Below, in pieces: positions 30,354 through 42,583 of a DNA stretch of 64,000 nucleotides. The translations under genes were made by a program, and so were the position numbers. This DNA comes from Schistosoma mansoni. Its lineage: Eukaryota > Platyhelminthes > Trematoda > Strigeidida > Schistosomatidae. The notes below the pieces were generated by a model. It did not search any database. It was not told the DNA's origin and saw only the letters and a list, made by a program, of their open reading frames with translations. Within the stretch, counting starts at the first letter, position 1, and each line of letters begins with the position of its first letter. The DNA lies in assembly GCF_000237925.1 (NCBI RefSeq), contig NC_031497.1:22201249-22265248 (forward strand), given 5' to 3'.

Positions 30354-30585
30354 GATACTTTGCGAGATTTAATTATATTCACAAATGAATGTACACGAAT
30401 TAGTAAATACCTAAATTAATTTCATGTTAGGTACAAATATCATTTGGATTTTTTCAATTAAATGAATCTTTATTTCCAACTTATTATTATTAACATTAAA
30501 AATCTGAACAAAATAATGAACGTCCGATATTCTTTATTTTTAATCTTCATTTGTTTTAATTAATTTATAAGCGTAGAATAGACAA
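30354..30585 (-). repeat. Flank shared with 17382-17613 (inverted)
   Basis: Nearly identical to the 232 bp upstream of the LTR at 17.6 kb. It is either the inner 3' end of a deleted LTR element or duplicated host DNA. Confidence 0.75.
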
Positions 30586-32911
30586 TACTGTCGAAGTAAT
30601 AATAGTTTTTTTTTTTTAAATGAACAAAGTATTGAAAACATACTTGAGTTAATTAACATGGCTTATCGGTTAGATCATTTAACTTTTAACCACTAGTTTC
30701 ACGTTAAGACTCGACACTTTAAAAAACTAGGTGGAACCATTGGTTTTAATAAAAGCATTATAATCCTAAATATATAAATTTATAATGAGTAAATTAGTCT
30801 CAAAAGTATTTTTTTTATTCAATTCAATGTGGCGATTTTGTGTGAGCATGAGTTCGTTTCGGTTTTTCTATAGTTTACTTAACAAACATACCAAAAAAGT
30901 ACTTTCCACTGTTTTGGAAAATAGTTGTATTTATGGGTTATTATTAATTAGTGAATTACTATATCTCAAAGTGACTAGATATGTAAACGTGAAGAAATTG
31001 GTATCAGGTTAGCAATATAAAGGTAGTGTGCTCGACCTTGAACCTGAAAGTTTGACCCTGTTCGAGATTGTGAACGCGGAATGCTAAGTTTCAGACTAGA
31101 ATGGGACAGATATTCTGTTCTTCCTGATTTCCAATATTTCCCTAGCTAATTTCGATCCATGGTGAAAGCTAGCTTTATACATGTAGCAGCTTTTATTTTA
31201 TAATACACCTACGCTGTCTATCTTAACTTTTGGACAGATGAATTATTCTGGTCTTTCTAGTCATTCTATCCTTTATGTGTCGCCTCGAGCATGTGTGTAT
31301 GATATCTATCTTTGTTAATGGATGTCTGAAATATATGTATTCAAAACTACTCTCTTATTTGACCTTCGATATTCTGTTGTTCTAAGCATGTTAAGTCGAT
31401 CGAACGAAGTCAATTAGGATACACAAATGCCCTTAGATTCAGTCTCGTCTGATCATAAAGGGATCAGGCAATGGGGCTATACACCTACCCTATGTTAATT
31501 CACTCTATGTTTTGTTAGCTTCTGTCACACCGTACAGCTCGAAACACTTGTCTTTCAACTATTAGGTACCAGGACCTTACCTCGATCCTCCTACTTTAAT
31601 GAGTGGATATTATATTTAAGCAGCATGCCAACAATGTAGCTATGGTGTTTGTTTATTACTTCAACATCCCATTCTAATAGACCATAATTCGTTAAAGTTA
31701 CTACAGTCACATGGAAAATTTGACCAAAATGCATGCAAAAAAGTGTCTACGGGAGAAATTGTTTGTTATCTAAACATGTATGTAGTGTTTATTTACAGAG
31801 ATAAGTTAATGATTTACACATCCAATAAATAATCCCTCTTTGCTCACTACACCAGTCATGATTCATGGATGCCCTGAATTTCTAGATTAATCCAAAATAC
31901 CATCCAGTGTTGGTCAAATTCATCGTATCTACTGTCACTAGTGCCTTTATGGTTTTTTACATGAGACCACTAACATATATTTAATATATCAACAACACAT
32001 CATTTATGTTAGTTTTATCCTTTTGAAACAAATATTATTACTGAGAAAAACATTTAAATCAATCTACTTGTTACTAAAACTGAGAAACAAGATTCTGTAA
32101 CAAATAAAAATCTAACACAATTCATCATTTATTAAAGGCATTATTTGAGTACGATCTATTACGTCAAATAAATAAGGATTCTTGACGAGGTTGGAGTTTA
32201 ATTATCTCTTCATATATTATAAAGGATTGTTCAAGATTTCAGTAATAGTAAAATCCTTGCCTGAATCTATGATAAACTTTAACAAATCTATAGAAAAGAT
32301 AAATTTTGTGAAATTAATTACGAATTCAAAAATAGTTATATACAAGAATAAACTTCATTAACAGTTCCTACTTGAATAACTACCAAAAACCTATCGACAA
32401 CTAAAATCAATAGATTCAGGTTGTATGACACAGATACATTACTTCGAAGATGTTTTTCACCGTAGAACAACATCGGGTGAATAACCACTAAAAAAATGGA
32501 AGCAGCATCTTTTCTCGTAAAGGTTTGATGTGTCGAATTCGCACCGAAGTATATAGTTTTGAAACTAAGTAAGTCGGTATCATAAACAGATGACTGCATT
32601 TCACTATAGAATTGCTAAATAAAGTAAGTAGATTTTGACTCAATAGTTGAGTGACGTCATCGCCATAGAGAAACTTGATTACGCCCGTACATTGAGTAGA
32701 TAGCTACACTACTGAATTGGATAAAACAGATATCCAGTAACTCTTAACTTTAAAGTAGTTGTCACCGTTCTGTAATTAACTCTATCTTCAGATCAATTAA
32801 TTCTGCATATATTGCATAGCTGTGTATCTTAATTTTGAATTTCTCAATTTTGTAAGATACCAAAGGTGCATGCAACTGAGGTGTAGCGTAGAAAAGGTTG
32901 GAGTCCTATGA
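30586..32911. other. Intergenic region between the PLD-like and EF-hand genes
   Basis: 2.3 kb, AT-rich. A decayed tRNA-like SINE piece at about 30658-30760 (GGCTTATCGGTTAGATCATT, then TTTCACGTTAAGACTCG) is the only repeat suspected. Open frames here have biased composition and no homology. Confidence 0.4.
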
Positions 32912-33135
32912 TCACTGAGGTGTAGTAAATGGCAAAAACTTGTCAACATTACTTTCAGTATACACTAGTTTCAAAAACTCAAAGTAATGAGTCTTTTCAT
33001 TACCTGAATAGGTAATAAAGTTATTTTCAGACCCAGTAATTTCTTTCACAATACCATTAATTATTTCATCGCTGAAGTCCAGTTCAAAATAACGTAAAAT
33101 ATTGCGTAAATCATCTTTTGACAGTGCTCCATCAC
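32912..33135 (-). CDS. EF-hand gene, last exon
   Basis: GT completes a Gly codon, then [58 protein letters not shown] and a stop. It contains most of EF-hand 3 and the degenerate EF-hand 4 with an eight-residue insertion. Acceptor TTATTTTAG. Confidence 0.9.
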
Positions 33136-36100
33136 CTAAAATAACGGAGAAATAACTATTCAATAATATACATTGTACACTAATACACAAGGAAAATGTC
33201 TTACACAAATGTTTGACGTAAGGCCTACAAATGCTACCATCCATTATACAATGGTCGGTAGTCATCTATTCATTGTGTTGTATGTAGGTACCGACGTAGA
33301 GAAAACTATTTCAATTGCATCGTTTTTCAACTGTGTAATCGACGTTCATTACCCCTCGTATCAGTGAGAAGTTTGATTATCATTAAATGGGATAATTATT
33401 TGTTTAACAAGTCCCAAGTTAAACTCTTACCGTGAAATACATTGTTACCTACCATGATATGCAGTTCATGCATTTATTTTAAGTAATAAAATAACAACCG
33501 TATAAATCAATGAAAATTTACAAAACAATATTTTACTTTAATTCTCATTAAAATGTAATATTCTCCACTGCTTTCTTAGATCATAACATCGATCTTATTC
33601 TTGTGATTGTAAAAGAGATCATAGGATTAATCACCTTTAAGATGTAACATAATTGATTATGTTCTACTTTTACACCGATGAATGAAATGTTATTCTAAGC
33701 TGAAATGTCCAAGATTTAGATTAAATTAATCAATCATAAATATTTTCTACTAAGATTGTTCACATTAGCATTGATTCGGAGATTGCTGTTGTAGGGGTGA
33801 GGACTAAAGTTGAATTAATCCATATATTGTGTCCGGTTTCGTACTAGCAATATAGTTATCGCCATAAAATATACAATAACACACTATCATGAGTGTTAGA
33901 CAACTTTAGTTTAAGATGAACTGAATACTGGTCCAGATGCTGTTGTTGTATACAAACTCTCAGTAATCCAGATAGATTATTTGTATTTAGACTAACGTAA
34001 AACTTTTCAACCGTTATTTACATAAGGTTTTCAAATGACTGGTTGTTATATTATCAGCTCTTTGATATCAGATATATTACTATTCTACGTGGCATGTATA
34101 TACCAGTTTTATCTTACATTAAGAAGAAATAATTACGGTGTTTTGATTGTGTAACCACGCTTAGTTAACAAACTATCAAGTTATAAACCCTGGTAAAGAA
34201 ATATTAAGTTGTTTATCGGCAATGAACAAATTTCATAGTATTTTCTGTTAATTTCGAAACTCAAATGAAAGTCTGTTTTTACTAAAACAATGACTGAAGT
34301 AGTATTTTAATAGCTCCGTGTGAATGATATCATTCATATTTACAATTCATGGCAGTTCTTGTTACTTAAATATACCTGAAGTTTGTGCTAATGATGTTCA
34401 AAAGAACAGTGAAACTTTCACGAAACCATCTACTTGAGCTACAAACCTTAACCACCATCTCAATACTTTGAAACCATTGCAAATAAAATGTATTTACCTA
34501 CCAATAAAAGTCATAACTATTTAGTAAAGTAACATGACTTGGTACTTTTTCAGAGAAAATGTAAATGTTTTTTATGAAATCAAAATGAATTATTCATGAA
34601 TTTGTTTTGAGGATGGGTAAATGTTTAAACAACGGTGAATCGACCATCATCTATTCACATAATTGCTTATGAACATCATTTTTCCATTTATAAGAAAAAA
34701 ATAAGCGAGACTCAGCACAAACGAAATTAAGGCTATTTCTCGAAATATCTGAAAGCATGATCAGATATCCGTACTCACTTTCTTTGAGTGTGCATCCACT
34801 GGTATTGAACACAGTTCCGTACGAAGTCTCAGTGAGAACTTTTTGAAGAATAATGCAATATTGTCAATATGATTGGTAGAAGTAAAATTTCACTCATTTC
34901 GGGCTTATCAGTCAGTTAGGTTTGTATCCATTTATGGATAAGCTGACTTCTGGGGAATTAACATCTGACTGATGATTATTAGTCATCCAAATAATAGGGC
35001 CCTAACTTGATTCACTTTACTCGTGAATTATTATTTAGGTTTTTAATTTGAGTACAAGTTTCAAGACTGAGTGGAAACAAAAACATTGGAGAATGAGTGT
35101 TCAACTGGTAAATTACAAACAACTGTGATCTATAGAGTGAATTTCTACAGACAATTTTGATTAAAACACATTCAATATCGATAAAGCTCTACAGAACTTT
35201 ATATTGTCAGATAAATCTACGCCGAGAAATAGTGACAGACATAAGAATAATGAACAAAAAATGGATAGAACTAGAAAAGAAGGCCCAGGACAGAGTGGGT
35301 TGGAGAAAGCTGGTCGGCGGCCTATGCTCCATTGGGAGTAACAGGCGTAAGTAAGTAAGTAAAGTAACAGCTGTTAAAATACAACAGTTGGGAAGTACGC
35401 GTTGCGATGAGATATTTTTGTGTACTTTGGATAGTATTAGGAAACCTTTTAGGTATAGTACATTGGTAATAATTAGAAGACGAGTATCATATAACTTATA
35501 CAAGTACATTCTATTACAGTGATACGCTAATTATGGCTAGGCGATACACATCAATAATTTTACCGAAAGGTTTCTGAAAATTCGTGGTATTCGGGATAGA
35601 TTCTTGTATGTTCTATTTAGTTACATTCATTGAACTGAATGAAACTCATTAATAAATCTTTTGAACTTATAAAGAGAAGCTGTTAGTTATGTTTAATTTA
35701 TTGTTTGCGTTGGCTTCTTCCATACATCTCAGCAAATAACCTGTCCTTACATCTGTTATCAAATCGATCATCAGATTAGATCTGTCACAGTAAGAGTGGT
35801 GGCTATCAATGAATTTCAAAACCACTAAAAACCAAGAAGGAATAAGAAGTTGGTTGCCTCATTATAGGTGCTCCTTAGGAATCTTCATCTTGGATTTCAA
35901 CAGGAGTTGAATACAAAACGTTTGGGTTTCCCCAGCAAGAACTATGCATTTAGACCATCGAGTTGAAATCCGATGAATTACATTTCTAAACCTAACCGAC
36001 TCACAACCGCCATTCAATGTTGTCGGTGAGAGATTTCCACATCCCCAACACGGTTAAATCAACAAATTAAGGCTTCAAACTGAAAATTAATGCTTTTTAG

Positions 36101-39100
36101 GTCTTTATTTCCGTATAATTGAAGCTAAAATGAAACAACATCCTAGCTCTCCTTAGCTTTTAAGGGTTTTTCAGCTGATATCAGTCCTTAATGATAGCCA
36201 TCCTCTGGTTAGTTCTTAAGTTTTCATAATCAGAATCGTAGAAACCCATGTTCATATGTATTTAATCATCCAAGAGGTGATGCATTTGTATAGATGAAGA
36301 CGACTGCTTTAGTTGACGTTATATTGTACAAAACCTAACATATTATGTATTTAATCAAAGATGGATAGTGGCTAGCAGTGGAATCCAGGACGCACGTTTC
36401 ATCCTATTTGGGACTCGTCAGCTCGATTTACCTACACCTCAGAGTTGATGTTCATTCTGGGACTCGAAATAAGGCTACATCGAGGCAATACGCACAGTAT
36501 GCACATATGCCAATTAGAGACTGACCAGTTGCAGTCCTAAACATCAATGGGAAGATTCAAACAAGTAATACTAAGTGAACTTATTATGTATGTAATGTTC
36601 AGAATTTTTATCAGTTTTCATTTTTATGGTAATACGTATAGACACTGTTTTAAATTAAATATATTTTACGCACCTACTAATCCACATCGTTTCCAACGCA
36701 CACAAGTCCACTGTCATATGGCCTTGTCAACTTTATCTGAAGTATCTATATGTTATGAGTCATTCATATTTTTAAGTCACATGTCCTTGTGCTTATGACC
36801 CTTCTTATGATTGGTTAGCTATCTTAATCCGTGACATAAATGTTAACATTAACTGATCAATAAACTAGATGAGAGATGTAGTCAACTATTATATGATGGA
36901 AAATCGTCAAAATGGGGGAGTAGAATGATTAATCATAACAATTATTTGGAAACATTATAACACTCATGGTTGTCATGACATTCACCTTAGCAATTTCTTG
37001 AGAGAAATGAAAGACTTTAGCAGTTTCCGTTGAAAATCATTCGCTTAAAATGATCGTGAAATCTTGACAGGTAGACCGTTCATCTGGGTGAATTTAGAAC
37101 AGCCGACGTGATAGAATTATTCTCCAAACTTGTGACATGGCGAATAATTGTAGTCCTACGAAAACATTACATATTATACAGAATGTTCTGTACATTGGAA
37201 TAGTATAGAGGAAATCTATTTACTTTTGATAAGCATTTCTTAAGAGCTGATAATTCACTAATATGGTATTAATTTAGAAAGAAATTCTATCAATTCAAAT
37301 GACTATTATCTTTGAAGTGTTTGATTGTGAATGAATAAAGCCGTCAACTATATTCTTTGTTTTAACTCAAATAGTTTTTGTTTACAATGAGCAGCCACTT
37401 TTTTTTCACTGGACTTTGAAGTATATATAATCCATATACCTGATTAGTGAACTCTATACTCATATGAAGACAACGAATAAAATTACGAAAAGGAAACCTG
37501 ATATTTAAATATACCTAAACTACTACTAATCTAGAGTTTGATAAACTGATTTAAGCAATAAATCTATTCACCAGATTCCATTGTACGCTTATTTGAGAAA
37601 GTACTTTATTTTTAACTAGTTAGATTAGATGCCAGCTCAGCAGTCCATCGGTTAAGTGATCTGGCGCGAGACTGGTAGGTCCTGGGTTCGAATCTCGCGA
37701 GGCGGGATCGTGAATGCGCACTGCTGAGGAGTCTCACAATAGGACGAAACGGCCGTCCAGTGTTTCCAGGTTTTCCATGGCGGTCTAGCTTCAATTGACT
37801 CATGACCTCAACTATATAAAATTACTAAAATCTCCACAAAACCCCCTTCTGATTAGATACAAATGTTAACTTTAGAACTTAATTTTAGTAATTGTTTTAC
37901 AACAGATTTTCTCTAAAAGCTTTATCTTTTTCAATATACAATGCATTTTGGCAAACTAACTTTTCATAGATTTTTTTTAAGATAACATTAGTCATATGAT
38001 AAACAAAATATTTTAAGTATCAATTCATATAATGTTCTTATGTACACCCATATAAGTATTGAACAGAACAGGGCTGTTTTCTTGTTTGTAAGTCTAGTAA
38101 TTGTTGAAGTAAAATAATTTGTTTTTTATATTACAAATAAACCAGTGAAAGAGACTAGCGTTATCCTTGTAGTGGCTAATCCTATGTCGAGCGCATATAT
38201 CTTATTCTAGCTTCTGGACAAACCAACTTACCCTCAAGCTACATTTTGACTTTTTTAATTATTCGCTTGTCAACTTCGATTGTTTTCATGTAAGCCTATG
38301 TGTGTGCATTTACTATCTTACTCATCACATGTCTGTAACTAATTTTTTTGTTTTGAAGGAAGCTTTGATGATTCCTGGTTCATGAGATTCCCATCCTATA
38401 AGTGCATTTTGTGGTTGTTTGGACAGCATCAATGAAACTCCTTGTGTATGTGGGGCATTTTCTTCTTCATGAACGGAGTATAACAGAAGCTCCCCTAAAG
38501 ATAGTCGTTGTTGTCCAACCTGCGTCCAACGTGTTTCACTGATCCCAAGCACCTCCAGGTTGTATTTCCTCATTTCTGCATCGATTTGGAGGACTCTTAC
38601 GCTCTCCCACATTGTCCGGACGTTCCATGTACCCATAAAAATTGTTGTTCTGGTTGTTAGAAGAGGTATCGGCCTCGTGACTTCCGAAGAATCTCAGCTT
38701 TCATCATGAGATGTCATAATTCTCCCTTCAACTCAGAGGGATGAGTTTAAATGGTTTGGATTATTTTTTCTGGTTAGCGTTGTTTAGCGAGTTGGTTTTC
38801 TACGGGATGAGGTCGCTAACCCCATGCCCAACCCTCCCCCTTTACCCGGGCTTGGGACCGGCAGTAGCCCCCGAAGGGGTTACAGGTGGAGTTCTCTTTT
38901 GAATACAAACCAAATAAATGCGTCTTCAGTTTATTCAAAATGTATTGAACTAGGTTACTAAAGAGTTATAATAAAACTCATCTTCTCACTGTATTATCTA
39001 AATTTATCAAAGGAACTAAATGTTTTTAACAACTTTAAGTTGAAACTACATTGGAAGCTGGAGGAACTACTTAACACTTAAAAAATATCATGTTCTGTTG

Positions 39101-42100
39101 AAAGGCGGATGAGTATTTTTATTTAAATTCAGTATTTTTTTCAATATTATAACGGATGTAACTGATATAATAATGTGGTTATCAGTTGAACTCGACTTCT
39201 GAATAATTAAGAATACACTGTGTGAAAGACCCACATTTAATTGACATCAGACTTTCTGACTCATAGAGGTAGTTGATCAGAGTAACAAACGGTTGAATAC
39301 AATATAAAGTCTACAATTTCGTTTAGTTTACTGTTGGGATGAACCTGCATTTTTCTCGCAAGCGACATGAGAAGCTCAGGGGTCATCAAGGAGCATTTCA
39401 ACCAATCAGCGATTAATTAGAAGTTATGTTACTAAAAGTCACATGTGGAGATCCTGATTGGCTGATTGATACACTGCTACTATGTTTAGCAGTATTCTAG
39501 AACTTTCAGTAAAACTCAAGGACTCTTAAATTACTATAAAATCCCTATATTTTCTGTACATAAAGGAACCTGTAGTAAAGTGTCCTCTCATACTCGAGTC
39601 TTCTCTCTGGTCTTCAAGTCGGTGTATAGTTCTAGCTCGGGGGTACGGAACTAGCTTAGGATCTGAATATAGCGTTCAACTTCCAAGACGTATCATTTAC
39701 AGACTTCATACATGTACAAATCAACAATCCGATCAATGATACTTGAAAAACAATTATCTGATCAAATAAAATAATGATTCAGCCAATTGGAACAAAATTG
39801 ACTGATAAGAATTATTTAGAAGAAAATGTCAGGACTGAATAACTTTCTCATCTATCCTAACAGGTTCTACCCTGTTAAGTAGTCACCTATTAACCAGTAC
39901 ACTGAAATATTTTTTGGATATTTCAAAGTTTCAAACTCGACGTATAATACAGAAGTGATCAGGTACAGTATCCCTTGATTTTAATTAGTGCCATGTTTAT
40001 AATCAAGTTCATATATTTTGAACTAAAAATGTCGAAAATTAGTGCTCTATTTGTAGATTTAATTTTATTTGAATTATAAGCAATCTTTCATCATGATAAC
40101 TGCCAGAAAAGTCCAAGTTTGTCCACAGTAATTCAATTTTTTCTTTTAGCATTACAACACCTACATTTATTCTCAGGTCACTTACTACACTATCACCATA
40201 CTTACGAGGGATATGAACATTTCTGTCTGAATCAACAAACTTATGCTATTAATTCAATAAATATCTTTTACAGTTGAAATAAACGAACAAATCAATGTAA
40301 AACTCACCATCTTGATCTAGTAATCGAAATAACTCTTCAAAATCATGATCTAATTTCTTCTTGTATATTCGTTCAACAACAAAAGCGCATAATTCTGAAA
40401 AATCTAATTTTCCATCTCCTATAATATGCATGTAATTGTAGTAATATGCCTTTTCAGCTTTAAGGAAAATACTTACGATCAACATCTAACTCAAAGATCA
40501 AATCTTGTAATTCAGCTTCTGTTAATGCATCGCCTAATGCTCTCATAACGAGCAGTATATCACCAGCTGTAATAACACTTTTATGATGTTGAGCTAATAC
40601 AGAGAAAATGCTAGATAACCCTTGGAATAAACAAAATGACAGTAATTTTAATTCCATTTAAAGCGAAATATACTCAACATTTGTGAAGTATTTATATGCT
40701 GACTTGCATTGGTCACAAGTTTACGAACCTGTTCAATGAAAGTGAATGGAAAGTCAAGCTGATTCATTTATTTAAATCGCGATTCAAATTATTTATTAGA
40801 GGTAGCATATATATAATATTTTTTATAATCTCCAGGGAACTCAGCTTTCCGTGACATTTAGGCACATTTTCGATGATGCAGTATATAGCATAGTCTTCGA
40901 AGTATGTTGGCGATGAATAGCCCTGAGAAATACTGGATTGCTTTTTATATTGTGTCAATAGTAGTTTCAGATCGAAATTTCTTTGAATAGTCGTTTTCAA
41001 ACTTGTGAGTTCGAATTTCCAAGACACTACGAGCTTTCGTGATTTTTCAAATAGCATTTCGTAAGATAATCGGGAAGTGAATAATTAAAATTCATAATTT
41101 TGTACAAATCTCTTTCCAGTAATTAACTTCGAATATGGACTATCATTGTGTTTTAACTTCATTGCACCAGCTAGTGGCTATCAGGACTCAGCAGTTAAGT
41201 AGATAATGCGATGGCGTTTGAAGCGAACGGTACTGGTGTTCGAATCCCGGAGTGAACATCAACTCTGGGATGCAGATACTCCCAACTGACGAACCCCAAA
41301 TGGGACAAAATGTGTGTCCTGGATCCCATTGTTAGCCATCATTAATCATTGTGCTTTATCATTTAATTTGATGATAAATGTAAAGTCCTTGGCTAATCAA
41401 TTTTACAAATCGGAGATAGACTTATTTACTATACACTAACCAATTTTTGATCATATCTATTTCTCAACAATGTTTTAGTTTTAATCAAGTTTAACGTTTA
41501 ATGATTCTGCCTGTTTCTTAGAGTATGAAACTATAAAATCCTTAAAAAATGCCACCTTAATTTCAAAATACGTTGTTTGTTTACTTTCAAAATATCTTAT
41601 TTGTGAAGCCTTTTAAGACAAAGGTGTCTAAACACGATGTCTGATCTGCAATCTTAAAGATAGAAAAAATTAGTAGTGAAATATGTGTATTCACGATACA
41701 TCAAGAGTAATCAATTTTAAAATAAAAATTCGTTGTTTATAAGGGTTTGTATTTGAACTCAGTAGCTCAAAGGATAATGAATTGATACTTGGAGCCATAG
41801 ATAATGGGTTCAGGTTTCAATGTAAACATCAGTAAGTGGGTGCAAATACATTCAGCTGACTTATCCCAAGTCAAAGAAAACATGTGTCAAGTACTCCACT
41901 GCTAGCTACAATCTAATTTGATTAAATCTCATTATTGTTTCATGACTTTATAATGGAATTCTATAAGCTTTCAGTAGATTATAACAATTTGCTAAAAATT
42001 ATTAGGTTAAATATTGTTCTATAGTGTGGTGTTTATTAAGAATTTTATTATAAATCAATTAAGGCTATATCGAGGCAATACGCACAGTATGCACATATGC

Positions 42101-42543
42101 CAATTAGAGACTGACCAGTTGCAGTCCTAACAATCAAGGGGAAGATTCAAACAAACAATACTAAGTGAATTTAAACTTCCCCCCATTGCACAAGCAAGTG
42201 GCTATCAGGACTCAGTGGCCGTGTGGATAACGCGATGGCGTTTGAAGCGAAAGGTACTGGGTTCGAGTCCCAGAGTGAACATCAACTCTGAGATGCAGGT
42301 ACATCCAGCTGACTAGTCTCAAATAGGGCGAAACGCACGTCCTGGATTCCACTGCTGGCCACTGTCCATCTTTGCTCACAATCAATAAAGTTGTTTGAAT
42401 GTGCTCACGTTTTTATGTGAGTTAGGGAATTAATTCATATTATTTTGGTTACTTTCTTTCAATAAAATAAACTCATATCATATGAATCGGGATCATATAC
42501 ATTTATTAGTAAAAAATCACTATAAATGAATGAATATTGGTTT

Positions 42544-42583
<40 letters not shown>

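Noticed and set aside
30785-31012. 75-codon open frame as a small gene
   Set aside because: Composition follows the AT-rich background, with no domain and no splice context.
40764-41057. Minus open frame as the missing EF-hand exon
   Set aside because: No good acceptor or donor in the right phase and no similarity to EF-hand proteins.
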